DNA of 55,046 nucleotides from Tissierellia bacterium (GTDB lineage Bacteria; Bacillota; Clostridia; Tissierellales; Peptoniphilaceae): positions 1 through 55,046 of the forward strand of contig JAUNVH010000001.1 in NCBI GenBank assembly GCA_030537765.1, written 5' to 3'. The notes below the pieces were generated by a model. That model worked only from the letters and a program-made list of their open reading frames with translations, had not been told where the DNA came from and made no database searches. Below, in pieces: positions 8,509 to 16,839 of the stretch. Both the position numbers and the translations under genes were made by a program. Position 1 is the first letter of the stretch. Each line of letters starts with the position of its first letter.

Positions 8509-8898
8509 ATGGATTATTTATTACAAAAAGTTGCGTATTTAAACGGATTAGCTGAAGGTTTAAAAATTGATGACAAAAAAGCTGAAGGCAAATTATTATT
8601 AGAAATTATCGATACTTTAGACGAAATGGCTGAAGCTATAGCCTATTTAGACGATCAACAAGAATTGATGGAAGAAGATTTGGAATTTTTAGAAGATGAT
8701 TTGACTGAATTGGAATGCATGGCATTTAATTTAGACGATGAAGATTATCTAGACTACGATGGGGATGAAATTGATTTTTTTGATTTAGAAAATGATGATT
8801 TTAGAAATATTCCTCCAGGATTATTTGATTTAGATATCTATGAAGATGATGAAGAATTTGAAACTGAAGAGGCTCAAGAGGAAGAAGACGAAGAATAA
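8509..8898 (+). CDS. CD1247-type N-terminal domain protein, very acidic
   Basis: 129-residue, strongly acidic protein. The first 65 residues (MDYLLQKVAYLNGLAEGLKI onward) match my memory of the clostridial CD1247 N-terminal domain family: a helical hairpin with the YLKGLAEGL type motif. The second half is a run of Asp and Glu with Tyr and Phe and ends in a Glu-rich tail. Related clostridial proteins often carry a zinc-binding end; no cysteine pair is present here. Function is not known. It lies between efp and radA with a good ribosome binding site (AAGGAGGATAAC). Extreme acidity suggests binding to a basic partner, but that is only inference. Confidence 0.7.
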   Translation: MDYLLQKVAYLNGLAEGLKIDDKKAEGKLLLEIIDTLDEMAEAIAYLDDQQELMEEDLEFLEDDLTELECMAFNLDDEDYLDYDGDEIDFFDLENDDFRNIPPGLFDLDIYEDDEEFETEEAQEEEDEE

Positions 8899-8909
8899 TA
8901 GGTGGTAAC

Positions 8910-10283
8910 ATGGCTAAGAAATCGGCCTATATATGCAATAATTGTGGGTACAGCTCTACAGGTTATTATGGAAAATGTCCTGCGTGTGGAGAGTGGGACA
9001 CTTTTATTGAAGAAATTACAGTTAAAAAAGCTAATAAGACTATAGCTAATAGAGTTCCTAATTCTGTTAAGCTATTATCTGATGTTAAAACTGGAACTAA
9101 TGATAGAATTATTAGCGGAATAGATGAATTTGATAGAGTAATGGGTGGCGGAATTGTAAATGATTCCGTCACGATTGTAACGGCAAAACCTGGCGCAGGA
9201 AAATCCACATTACTATTGCAAATTTCTGCAATATTGGCAAAGAAAGGATATATTGTACTGTATTCAACAGGCGAAGAATCTGAAAGTCAAATCAAAGATC
9301 GAGCTAAAAGATTACAAATTGAAAATTTAGAAAATCTATGGATACTCTCCACAAATTTTATTCAAGAACTCAATAATTCGATAGAGAGCGTAGAACCTGA
9401 TATTATTATTGTTGATAGTATACAAACTATATCTTCAACAGAGCTTTCACAACGCCCAGGTAGCCCTACGCAAACTATGGAATGTGCAAATGCTTTAGTT
9501 AATATTGCCAAATATGGCAACAAAAAAAGAGCGGTATTCATTGTCGGTCAGATGACTAAAGCAGATGAATTGGCAGGAGTTAGAACTTTGGAGCATCTTG
9601 TAGATTGCGTTTTAAAAATTGAAGCAGAAACTCAAGACCAGCTTAGAATTTTAACGTCTACCAAAAACAGATATGGCTCGACCGGTGAGAGTGGTTTTTT
9701 TGAAATGACTTATAGAGGCCTCAAGTCTATTGACAATCCTTCTGAATTTTTCACAACTAAACGCGAAGACAAAACTCAAACTATCGGATCTGCACTTTGT
9801 ATGGTGCATGAAGGAACCAGAAATATTGTAGTTGAAGTTGAGTCTTTAGTTTCTAGATCATTTACACCTTATCCCAAAAGAATAACAGAATCTACAAATA
9901 AATACAGATTTGATACATTAGTTGCTATAGTTGAAGAGCGAGGCAATATTAATTTATACGATAAAAACGTTATTATAAAGGCTACTGGTGGAATTAAGCT
10001 TGAAGATACATCATCAAGCCTTGCAATTATAATGAGTATTGTTTCAAGCGCTCTAAATCTTGCGATTGATCCCAATTATATATTTATAGGCGATGTCGGT
10101 CTTACAGGCGAAATAAAAAAGACGCCTAATATTGAAACTATGCTAAAAGAAGCTAAACGATTAGGGTATAAGAAAGTATTTATATCATCTGAATTTGAGA
10201 TTGAAGAAAATCAAAGTTCTATAGAAATTATTAAGCTAAGATATATTAGCGAATTAATTAAATATCTGCGTCTAAATTCATAA
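8910..10283 (+). CDS. radA: DNA repair protein RadA/Sms
   Basis: RecA-like helicase that processes recombination branches. The 457 residues contain an N-terminal C4 zinc finger (Cys9, 12, 23, 26), a Walker A (AKPGAGKST), a Walker B (DIIIVDSIQT), the RadA-specific KNRYG motif, and a C-terminal Lon-protease-like domain (about 285-455) that lacks the catalytic Ser-Lys pair, as in all RadA. Length is normal. Its ATG follows the CD1247-like gene by 11 bases. With recN, recA, lexA, ruv-independent repair genes and the split Mre11/Rad50 module, it makes this window rich in recombination functions. Confidence 0.96.
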   Translation: MAKKSAYICNNCGYSSTGYYGKCPACGEWDTFIEEITVKKANKTIANRVPNSVKLLSDVKTGTNDRIISGIDEFDRVMGGGIVNDSVTIVTAKPGAGKSTLLLQISAILAKKGYIVLYSTGEESESQIKDRAKRLQIENLENLWILSTNFIQELNNSIESVEPDIIIVDSIQTISSTELSQRPGSPTQTMECANALVNIAKYGNKKRAVFIVGQMTKADELAGVRTLEHLVDCVLKIEAETQDQLRILTSTKNRYGSTGESGFFEMTYRGLKSIDNPSEFFTTKREDKTQTIGSALCMVHEGTRNIVVEVESLVSRSFTPYPKRITESTNKYRFDTLVAIVEERGNINLYDKNVIIKATGGIKLEDTSSSLAIIMSIVSSALNLAIDPNYIFIGDVGLTGEIKKTPNIETMLKEAKRLGYKKVFISSEFEIEENQSSIEIIKLRYISELIKYLRLNS

Positions 10284-10371
10284 ATCAATACCATAAAACA
10301 TTGATTGTAAAAACCAAAGAATAACTTGTAAAACGCTCTATATTTAGATGAGATTTAGACACTGTTATTAA

Positions 10372-10400
10372 TTTACTAATCAATTAGTATATGGTATAAT
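10372..10400 (+). promoter_or_regulatory. Probable promoter for carD
   Basis: TTTACT at 10372-10377 and TATAAT at 10395-10400 with a 17-base spacer, in the 145-base gap between radA and carD. The -35 is weak (4 of 6). Confidence 0.5.
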
Positions 10401-10428
10401 TATAATATTGATTAAGGAGGTGAATTTA

Positions 10429-10908
10429 TTGTTTAAAGTAGGAGACAAAGTCGTATATCCTCAACATGGAGCAGGCATTATAACTGATAAAAAGAAAGTA
10501 TCTATTATGGGCGAAGAAAAAGAATATTTCGTATTACATATCAATATCGATGATATGGATGTGATGATACCTGCTGATAATATTGAAAGCAGCGGCTTAA
10601 GATATGTTATGTCTAAAGAAGAAATGAAAGAAATAATCGATATTCTGAAAGACGAACGTTCAAAAATGTCTAAAAACTGGAATAAAAGATTTAGAAATAA
10701 TCTTAATAAGATTAAAGAGGGTAATATCGAAGAGATTGCCGAAGTTGCAAAAAACTTGGAGCTCCTAGATGATGAGAAATCCTTATCGACTGGCGAAAGA
10801 AAGATATTAAATTCTGCTAAACAGATTTTAATATCAGAAATTATCGTGGTTTATGATATTGACTACGATCAAGCAGAAAAAATGCTTATGCAGGCTATAC
10901 ATGATTAG
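10429..10908 (+). CDS. carD: CarD/CdnL family transcription regulator
   Basis: RNA polymerase-binding regulator that stabilises open promoter complexes. The protein starts MFKVGDKVVYPQHGAG, the N-terminal RNA polymerase interaction Tudor-like domain, followed by a helical C-terminal half containing WNKRFRNNLNKIKEGN, the CdnL DNA-binding pattern. Length 159 is standard. The start is TTG at 10429, eight bases after a GGAGG; the TTG at 10408 lies upstream of that ribosome binding site and would place it inside the gene. Neighbouring a PIN-TRAM gene eight bases away is the usual clostridial order. Confidence 0.9.
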   Translation: MFKVGDKVVYPQHGAGIITDKKKVSIMGEEKEYFVLHINIDDMDVMIPADNIESSGLRYVMSKEEMKEIIDILKDERSKMSKNWNKRFRNNLNKIKEGNIEEIAEVAKNLELLDDEKSLSTGERKILNSAKQILISEIIVVYDIDYDQAEKMLMQAIHD

Positions 10909-10925
10909 AAAGGGAGGTGATTATT

Positions 10926-12017
10926 ATTAATAATCAGCAACGTTTCAAAAATCTATTTAGGGGAATTATGGCTTTATTAGGTATTGGCATTGGCATATTG
11001 CTATATGAAATTCTTTACAATATTGAACTAAGATATCTAAATATTTTATTGAGCCACCGTTTAATTAGCTTAGTAGTTTTGGGGATTATTTTTGGACTTA
11101 TATTTTATTTTATTTCTAATCCTCTATATAGATTGTTTATGAAACAAGTAAATGAACTAGAGACTTCTTTATCCAATATCCCACCTTCTGATGTCTTGAT
11201 AGGAAGTGCAGGCTTAGTTGTTGGATTAATTATTGCATTTTTACTAAGTCAAGTAGTTTTATCTTTCAACATTCCGATAGTTAGTAATATTTTAAGCGTT
11301 ATGCTATACTTGCTATTTGGATTTATCGGCATCAGAACTGCCATGAGAAATAAAGATGCAATATTGAATTTAAGAGAATCTAAAAAGCAAAACGAAAAAC
11401 CTAAACAAATCGAAAAATCTCCTTATAAAATTTTAGATACAAGTGTTATAATAGACGGACGAATACTGGAAATTATACAGACTGGTTTTTTAGAAGGAAT
11501 TTTAGTTATTCCAACTTTTGTTTTAGAGGAATTACAACATATCGCCGACAGCTCTGACGCTCTTAAAAGAAACAGAGGACGCAGAGGACTAGATATACTT
11601 AACGAAATTCAAAAAGAAAATAATATAGAAACTACAATCTATGATAAAAAAATGGATGATATAGATGAAGTTGATTCTAAGATAATGAAATTGGCATTAA
11701 TTATGAATGCAGAAATTTTAACTAATGATTATAATTTAAATAAAGTAGCCGAAGTTCAAGGAATTAAGGTATTAAACATAAATGAATTGGCAAATGCAGT
11801 AAAACCAATTGCATTGCCAGGAGAAAATATGACAGTTCAAGTCGTCAAAGAAGGAAAAGAATTGAATCAAGGCCTTGCTTATCTGGACGATGGAACTATG
11901 ATTGTAATTGAAGACGGCAAAAACTTAATAGGTGAAACTATAGATGTAATTGTCACTAGCGTGTTGCAAACAGCCGCTGGAAAGATGATTTTTGCAAAAC
12001 CAAAAAATAAAATGTAA
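10926..12017 (+). CDS. Membrane PIN-TRAM domain protein (YacL-like)
   Basis: Putative membrane-anchored RNase. It has four hydrophobic segments in the first 130 residues, a PIN nuclease domain (KILDTSVIIDGRI with the first acidic residue, then later acidic residues in VLEELQ, DEVDSKIMKLA and ILTNDYNLN), and a C-terminal TRAM domain (about 305-360). The family is known as YacL in Bacillus and normally follows carD. The start is uncertain. A long Shine-Dalgarno sequence (GGGAGGTGAT, 10912-10921) is followed at the right distance only by ATT codons, so I place the start at ATT 10926. GTG at 10917 overlaps the ribosome binding site and the first ATG at 10968 would cut into the first membrane helix. 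Confidence 0.85.
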   Translation: MNNQQRFKNLFRGIMALLGIGIGILLYEILYNIELRYLNILLSHRLISLVVLGIIFGLIFYFISNPLYRLFMKQVNELETSLSNIPPSDVLIGSAGLVVGLIIAFLLSQVVLSFNIPIVSNILSVMLYLLFGFIGIRTAMRNKDAILNLRESKKQNEKPKQIEKSPYKILDTSVIIDGRILEIIQTGFLEGILVIPTFVLEELQHIADSSDALKRNRGRRGLDILNEIQKENNIETTIYDKKMDDIDEVDSKIMKLALIMNAEILTNDYNLNKVAEVQGIKVLNINELANAVKPIALPGENMTVQVVKEGKELNQGLAYLDDGTMIVIEDGKNLIGETIDVIVTSVLQTAAGKMIFAKPKNKM

Positions 12018-12032
12018 AAGGATGATTTAAAA

Positions 12033-12680
12033 ATGAAACTATTTATCGATACTGCAAATATTGACGAAATTAAAGAAATAAATGCATGGGGAGTTTTAGA
12101 AGGCGTTACTACAAATCCCTCATTAATTGCAAAAGAAAACAGAGATTTTAAACAAGTAGTAGAAGAAATTACAAATATTGTGGATGGCCCTATAAGCGCT
12201 GAAGTCATTAGTGAAAACGCGGAAGGCATGTTAGAAGAGGCAAGAGATCTTGCAAAAATTCATAAAAATATAATAATTAAAATACCGATGACTGACGAAG
12301 GACTTAAAGCCGTTTCTAAGCTTTCTAAGGAAGGTATCAAAACAAACGTTACTCTCGTATTCTCATCGACTCAAGCTCTTTTAGCAGCTAAAGCGGGGGC
12401 GACTTATGTAAGCCCATTTGTAGGAAGACTTGATGATATTTCGTTTAGAGGTAGCAATCTAATAGAAGAAATAGTAGAGATATTTGCAATACATGATATT
12501 CAAACTGAAATTATAGCTGCTAGCATTAGACATCCGATGCATGTGGTAGAAGCTGCTAGCTGTGGATGCGATATAGCGACAATTCCTTATAAAGTTTTCA
12601 AAATGATGATAAAACATCCATTAACTAATATTGGAATTGAAAAGTTTTTGAAAGATTGGGAAACTGTAGAAAATAAATAA
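12033..12680 (+). CDS. tal: Transaldolase / fructose-6-phosphate aldolase family
   Basis: Small-form (about 215 residues) transaldolase of the pentose phosphate pathway. The fold-defining motifs are present: an N-terminal [21 protein letters not shown], the Schiff-base lysine in [15 protein letters not shown], and [13 protein letters not shown]. Many members of this subfamily act as transaldolases in Gram-positive bacteria although they were first named from the E. coli fructose-6-phosphate aldolase; the two activities cannot be told apart from the sequence alone. It follows the PIN-TRAM gene by 15 bases and precedes asp23. Nothing looks unusual. Confidence 0.92.
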   Translation: MKLFIDTANIDEIKEINAWGVLEGVTTNPSLIAKENRDFKQVVEEITNIVDGPISAEVISENAEGMLEEARDLAKIHKNIIIKIPMTDEGLKAVSKLSKEGIKTNVTLVFSSTQALLAAKAGATYVSPFVGRLDDISFRGSNLIEEIVEIFAIHDIQTEIIAASIRHPMHVVEAASCGCDIATIPYKVFKMMIKHPLTNIGIEKFLKDWETVENK

Positions 12681-12712
12681 TATATTAAATATTATAAAAT
12701 TGGAGGTATAAA

Positions 12713-13096
12713 ATGTCTGAAAATAATATTATAGACAATTTAGAAAATGGAGCAGTAGAAATTTCAGAAGATGTCATTGCAACTATAGCTGGTATAGAAG
12801 CATCGCAAATTGAAGGAGTTGCGAGTCTCAGTGGCTCGATGGCTGGCGAAATGATAGAAATGCTCGGGGTCAAAAATAAAGGCAAGGGCGTTGAAGTCAA
12901 CATAGAAGATAGAAATGTCTATGTTTCTATGCATCTCAATGTATTATACGGTGTGAATATAACTGAAATTGGAAAGAAGACACAAATCAGAGTTAAAGAA
13001 GCTATTGAAAATATGACGGCTTTAAATGTTCAAGAAATAAATGTCTTTATTGCCGGCGTTGTTGTTAACAAAAAGAAAAAAGAATCGGCCGAGTAA
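12713..13096 (+). CDS. Asp23/Gls24 family envelope stress protein
   Basis: 127-residue protein of the Asp23 (alkaline shock) family. Visible hallmarks are VIATIAGIEASQIEGVASLS near the N-terminus and a C-terminal VNVFIAGVVV-like strand preceded by an amphipathic helix (KKTQIRVKEAIENM). In Firmicutes this gene precedes nusB, as here (6 bases apart), in keeping with co-transcription. Known members sit on the inner face of the membrane through a partner protein and respond to cell envelope stress; the biochemical role is unclear. A good ribosome binding site (TTGGAGGTATAAA) precedes the ATG. Confidence 0.9.
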   Translation: MSENNIIDNLENGAVEISEDVIATIAGIEASQIEGVASLSGSMAGEMIEMLGVKNKGKGVEVNIEDRNVYVSMHLNVLYGVNITEIGKKTQIRVKEAIENMTALNVQEINVFIAGVVVNKKKKESAE

Positions 13097-13102
13097 TCAA
13101 AA

Positions 13103-13522
13103 ATGAGCAGGAAAAATGCCAGAGAAGGTTTAATGAAGCTATTGTATGAATCTTCAATTCAGAATGAATATTCTTATGAAATAATGAAGCTTTTTTTAAA
13201 CAATAATGATTACAAGCTTTCTGAATCGAAATATATAGAACAAATATATACTGATATGATTTCGAAAATTTGCGAACTAGATAATATGATTGAATCAGAT
13301 CTAAAGGGTTGGGCAATTGAACGAATACCAAAGGTAGATCTCTCTGTGTTGAGAATAGCATTATACGAATTATTATATAAAAAAGATATACCTGCAGAAG
13401 TTTCTATAAACGAAGCCGTAGAAATAGCAAGAAAGTACAGTAGAGATGATTCTCCTAAATTCATAAATGGAATTTTGGGCAATATTTTACGCAATAGACT
13501 AAACAATACTAAGCCTGAGTAA
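13103..13522 (+). CDS. nusB: Transcription antitermination factor NusB
   Basis: RNA-binding antitermination factor acting with NusE/S10 at boxA of rRNA transcripts. The 139 residues form the usual all-helical NusB fold; signature segments are the N-terminal R..A.EGL.KLLY, LRIALYELLY in the middle, and EVSINEAVEIARKYS..DSPKFINGILGNI at the end. The stop codon lies in the loop of a perfect hairpin (13511-13530). The gene belongs to the asp23-nusB-xseA-xseB-ispA-tlyA-recN string. Confidence 0.96.
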   Translation: MSRKNAREGLMKLLYESSIQNEYSYEIMKLFLNNNDYKLSESKYIEQIYTDMISKICELDNMIESDLKGWAIERIPKVDLSVLRIALYELLYKKDIPAEVSINEAVEIARKYSRDDSPKFINGILGNILRNRLNNTKPE

Positions 13523-13530
13523 TCAGGCTT
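13511..13530 (+). terminator. Hairpin at the nusB stop, weak terminator or attenuator
   Basis: AAGCCTGA and TCAGGCTT form a perfect 8-bp stem with a GTAA loop that contains the last two bases of nusB's stop region. The following sequence (ATTTATC) lacks a long T run, so termination is probably partial, leaving xseA downstream attenuated. Confidence 0.5.
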
Positions 13531-13556
13531 ATTTATCGTAAATAGGATGTGATAAT

Positions 13557-14945
13557 ATTAAAGTTACTGCTTTATTAAAATACGTAAAGAAAATAATAGT
13601 CGATGATTACATTCTAACAGATATGACTGTAGAGGGCGAAGTTTCAAACTGCAAATTCAATAGAAATGGAAATATCTATTTTTCTTTAAAAGATGAAAAT
13701 TCAAAAATAAATTGCATTATGTTTAAATGGGCAATTAAAGAGCGAAAAATAGAATTAGAAGATGGAATGAATGTTAAGGTTAAATGTTCAGTCAGTTTAT
13801 ATGAAAAAGACGGCTCTGTTCAACTTATTGTAAGTGAAATTGAAAAAGAAGGCAGCGGAAAACTTTTTGAAGAGTATTTAAAGCTCAAAGAAAAGCTTGA
13901 AAACGAAGGTTATTTCGATGAAACGCATAAGGTTTGTCTTCCAAAACTGCCTGAAAAGATTGGAATTGTAACTTCTCCTACAAGTGCTGCAGTAAGAGAT
14001 ATGATAAGTGTGGCAAAACGGCGGTTTTCAGGAATTGAAATATTAATTTACCCCGCTTCCACGCAAGGAGAAGCTGCTGCTGCAGAAATAATTGAGGGAA
14101 TAAAGTATTTTGAAAAAGAAGAAAATGTAGATATTATAGTCATCGGAAGAGGTGGAGGAGCTTATGAAGATCTAAACTGCTTCAACTCTGAAGATATTGT
14201 AAAACAACTCTATAAAACAAAAACCCCAACAATTTCAGCCGTTGGTCATCAAACTGATTATGTACTTACAGATTTTGCTGCCGATAAAAGAGCACCAACA
14301 CCGTCTGCTGCAATGGAAATTGCTATTCCAAATTCGGAAGAAATAAAAGAATACTTAGATGGAAATTTGAGAACGTGCAAAAAGAGAATTATTTCAAATT
14401 TAAATTTCTATAAGAATAGATTTAATAGTTCTAAAATATCGCTTGACTATTTAAATCCTTTGAAAAAAATTCAATCAAATAGAGAATTGCTAGAAGAATT
14501 GTTTAATAAAAGTAAATATTATATTAAATATAAATATAATAACAATAATGAAAGATTAAATAAATACGATAATTTTAAAGATATTATTTTTAATCGTATA
14601 GCGATTGAATCAGAAAGAGTAAATGGATTCAAAAATATAAATAAGTTAATTTATAAAACTCTAGAAATAGATAGATATTTTGAAACTTTAGAAAAAGTAA
14701 TGCACGATGCAAACAATGCTATTAGTCGTAGAATTAACTTAGAAAAAGATATTATCGATACATTAAAGCTAAAGATAAATTTATTAGATCCAAATTATTT
14801 ATTAGAACGTGGATATTCTTATACAACCGACGAATTTGGAAACTTAATTGATAATGTTGAAAATGTAGAGACAAATCAAGATATAATAACTGTTTTAAAA
14901 AATGGTGAAATATACTCAAGAATATATAAAAAGAGGTGCAAATAA
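13557..14945 (+). CDS. xseA: Exodeoxyribonuclease VII large subunit
   Basis: Large catalytic subunit of exonuclease VII, which degrades single-stranded DNA. The N-terminal OB-fold begins IKVTALLKYVKKIIVDDYIL and leads into VEGEVSNCKF, then the catalytic core with IGIVTSPTSAAVRDM, IVIGRGGGAYEDL and SAVGHQTDYVLTDFAADKRAPTPSAAME, and a long coiled coil (about 270-410). The first ATG (13623) would delete half of the first OB strand set; the homologous reading frame is open upstream with no ATG, GTG or TTG. I therefore place the start at ATT 13557, seven bases after AGGATGTGAT, a near-perfect Shine-Dalgarno sequence. The length then is 462, normal for XseA. It ends TAATG with xseB. Confidence 0.93.
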   Translation: MKVTALLKYVKKIIVDDYILTDMTVEGEVSNCKFNRNGNIYFSLKDENSKINCIMFKWAIKERKIELEDGMNVKVKCSVSLYEKDGSVQLIVSEIEKEGSGKLFEEYLKLKEKLENEGYFDETHKVCLPKLPEKIGIVTSPTSAAVRDMISVAKRRFSGIEILIYPASTQGEAAAAEIIEGIKYFEKEENVDIIVIGRGGGAYEDLNCFNSEDIVKQLYKTKTPTISAVGHQTDYVLTDFAADKRAPTPSAAMEIAIPNSEEIKEYLDGNLRTCKKRIISNLNFYKNRFNSSKISLDYLNPLKKIQSNRELLEELFNKSKYYIKYKYNNNNERLNKYDNFKDIIFNRIAIESERVNGFKNINKLIYKTLEIDRYFETLEKVMHDANNAISRRINLEKDIIDTLKLKINLLDPNYLLERGYSYTTDEFGNLIDNVENVETNQDIITVLKNGEIYSRIYKKRCK

Positions 14946-15193
14946 TGAATCTGTCTTATGAAGAAGCATTTACAGAAATGGAGCAAATTGTAAAAGATAT
15001 GGAAAATGATTCCATAAATTTAGATGAAATGCTAAAAAAGTATAAAAGAGCTACTGAATTATATAACTATCTTAAAAAATATTTAAACGAATTTGAAAAA
15101 GAGGTTAAAGAAGTTACAGAAGATGGTTTGGCAAATTTTGATGAAGAGGCAATTGAACTAGATGAAATTATCGAAGAGGAGAATCTAGATTAA
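14945..15193 (+). CDS. xseB: Exodeoxyribonuclease VII small subunit
   Basis: 82-residue partner of XseA. The N-terminal helical pair shows the XseB pattern: LSYEEAFTEMEQIVKDMEN, then LDEMLKKYKRATELYNYL. The C-terminal tail is unusually acidic (Glu and Asp from about residue 60). The ATG overlaps the xseA stop by one base (TAATG); the upstream GTG at 14936 lies in the ribosome binding site (AGAGGTG). Tight coupling fits the multi-copy small subunit requirement. Confidence 0.93.
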   Translation: MNLSYEEAFTEMEQIVKDMENDSINLDEMLKKYKRATELYNYLKKYLNEFEKEVKEVTEDGLANFDEEAIELDEIIEEENLD

Positions 15194-16032
15194 TGAACCA
15201 AGCTGACTATCTTCACTATATTGAATCGAAAATTAAAGCTGAATTAGATTTAATTCCAAAGAGCTTAAAAGAATTTACAGATATACTAAATTATTCTTTA
15301 TTGCCGGGAGGCAAAAGAATTAGACCTATGCTTTTAAATGTATTAGCTAAAGAATTAAAGGTAAATAAAGAAGTATCGCTTCCGTTTGAGCTGGCTTTAG
15401 AATTTATTCACTCTTACTCATTAGTTCATGATGATCTACCTGCAATGGATGACGATGATTTCAGGAGAGGAAAACCGTCTGTGCACAATCAATTCGATGA
15501 GGCCTCAGCTATACTTGCCGGAGACTGTTTACTAAATTTAGCAATTGAAACTATTTTAAACTACTCGTCAAATTTAAATGGAATGGATTTGATCAGATAT
15601 AATAGGGCTATGAATGAATTATTCTCATGCTCCGGCATAAAAGGAATGATTGGCGGACAGTTTATGGATATGAATAATAAAAATGAAGCTTCATATCTTT
15701 TAGAAATGCTAGATAAAAAGACCGCTGCTTTATTTAAAGCTGCAGTAACTATTCCAGCCAAATTATCTACTATAGATAATTTAGACTATGATAAATTTGT
15801 CAAACTGGGTATAAATATTGGTAGAGCTTTTCAGATATTAGATGATATTTCTGATTATGAAGAAGACTATGATCAGAATAAAAATACTTTCGTAACCTGC
15901 ATAGGTATCGAAGAATCTAAAGAGTTTTTATTAAAATTGAAAGCAGAATACTTAGATTTAATTAAAGACTTAAAACTGACTGATTCTGAATTTAATTATC
16001 TTATCCTAAAGATGATATATGAAAGGATATAA
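15193..16032 (+). CDS. ispA: Polyprenyl (farnesyl/geranyl) diphosphate synthase
   Basis: Short-chain trans-prenyl synthase that makes the precursor of undecaprenyl phosphate and quinones. It has the first Asp-rich motif (DDLPAMDDDD, after HSYSLVH), the GGKRIRP substrate loop and the second Asp-rich motif (DDISD). The 279-residue length is a little below the usual 290-300, with a short C-terminal end. It overlaps xseB (TAATG) and its TAA is directly followed by the tlyA ATG. In many Clostridia dxs follows ispA; it is missing here. Confidence 0.93.
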   Translation: MNQADYLHYIESKIKAELDLIPKSLKEFTDILNYSLLPGGKRIRPMLLNVLAKELKVNKEVSLPFELALEFIHSYSLVHDDLPAMDDDDFRRGKPSVHNQFDEASAILAGDCLLNLAIETILNYSSNLNGMDLIRYNRAMNELFSCSGIKGMIGGQFMDMNNKNEASYLLEMLDKKTAALFKAAVTIPAKLSTIDNLDYDKFVKLGINIGRAFQILDDISDYEEDYDQNKNTFVTCIGIEESKEFLLKLKAEYLDLIKDLKLTDSEFNYLILKMIYERI

Positions 16033-16815
16033 ATGGCTAAAAAAAGAGCAGATATTTTATTATATAAAAGCGGTCAAGCAAAATCTAGAGAATATGCAAA
16101 GCGTCTGATAATGGAAGGCGTAGTCTATGTGGACACAATTAGAGTCATGAAACCAGGTGATTTTTACGAAGAAGATACAGTTTTTAATTTAAAAAACAGC
16201 AATTTAAAATATGTGTCTAGAGGAGGACTTAAATTAGAAAAGGCTCTTTCAGCTTTTAATATAGTTTTAAAAGATAAAATTTGCGCAGATTTTGGAGCTT
16301 CCACCGGAGGTTTCACTGATTGTATGCTACAAAATGGTGCAAAAAAAGTATATTCGATAGATGTTGGATATGGACAAATAGACTATAAGCTAAGAGAAGA
16401 TGATAGAGTAATTCTAATGGAACGCACCAATATCAGATATTTAAATAGTGATGAAATAAAAGAAAAACTCGACTTTATTTCTATTGATGTATCATTCATT
16501 TCGCTAGAATTGATATTGCCAAAAGCTTTCGAAAATCTAAACAACAATGGATCTATTGTTTGCTTAATAAAACCACAATTTGAGGCCGGAAGAGAAAAAG
16601 TCGGCAAAAAAGGCATTGTAAAATCAAAGGATGTACATTTTGAAGTCGTAGAAAAAATTTATAATTTCGTTGAAGATTATGATTATAAAATGACAGCAAT
16701 TGAAAAATCGCCTATCACTGGAGCGAAAGGCAATGTAGAGTTTTTGGCATTAATTGAAAAATCTGATTGCGGACTATTATTAACTGATCTTGAAGAACTA
16801 ATTTATAAAAGCTAA
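16033..16815 (+). CDS. tlyA: TlyA family rRNA 2'-O-methyltransferase
   Basis: Methylates rRNA ribose (16S and 23S in characterised members). The N-terminal S4 RNA-binding domain (MAKKRADILLYKSGQAKSRE, about 1-60) is followed by an FtsJ-like methyltransferase domain with the SAM-binding motif ADFGASTGGFTDCML and the catalytic KDKE-type lysine in CLIKPQFE. Length 260 is normal. The start codon abuts the ispA stop. The next gene is recN; argR and nadK, which commonly stand between them, are not here. Older annotation as a hemolysin is not supported by the sequence. Confidence 0.94.
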   Translation: MAKKRADILLYKSGQAKSREYAKRLIMEGVVYVDTIRVMKPGDFYEEDTVFNLKNSNLKYVSRGGLKLEKALSAFNIVLKDKICADFGASTGGFTDCMLQNGAKKVYSIDVGYGQIDYKLREDDRVILMERTNIRYLNSDEIKEKLDFISIDVSFISLELILPKAFENLNNNGSIVCLIKPQFEAGREKVGKKGIVKSKDVHFEVVEKIYNFVEDYDYKMTAIEKSPITGAKGNVEFLALIEKSDCGLLLTDLEELIYKS

Positions 16816-16839
16816 TCAGTCTTTATTAAGAGGTGTTAT

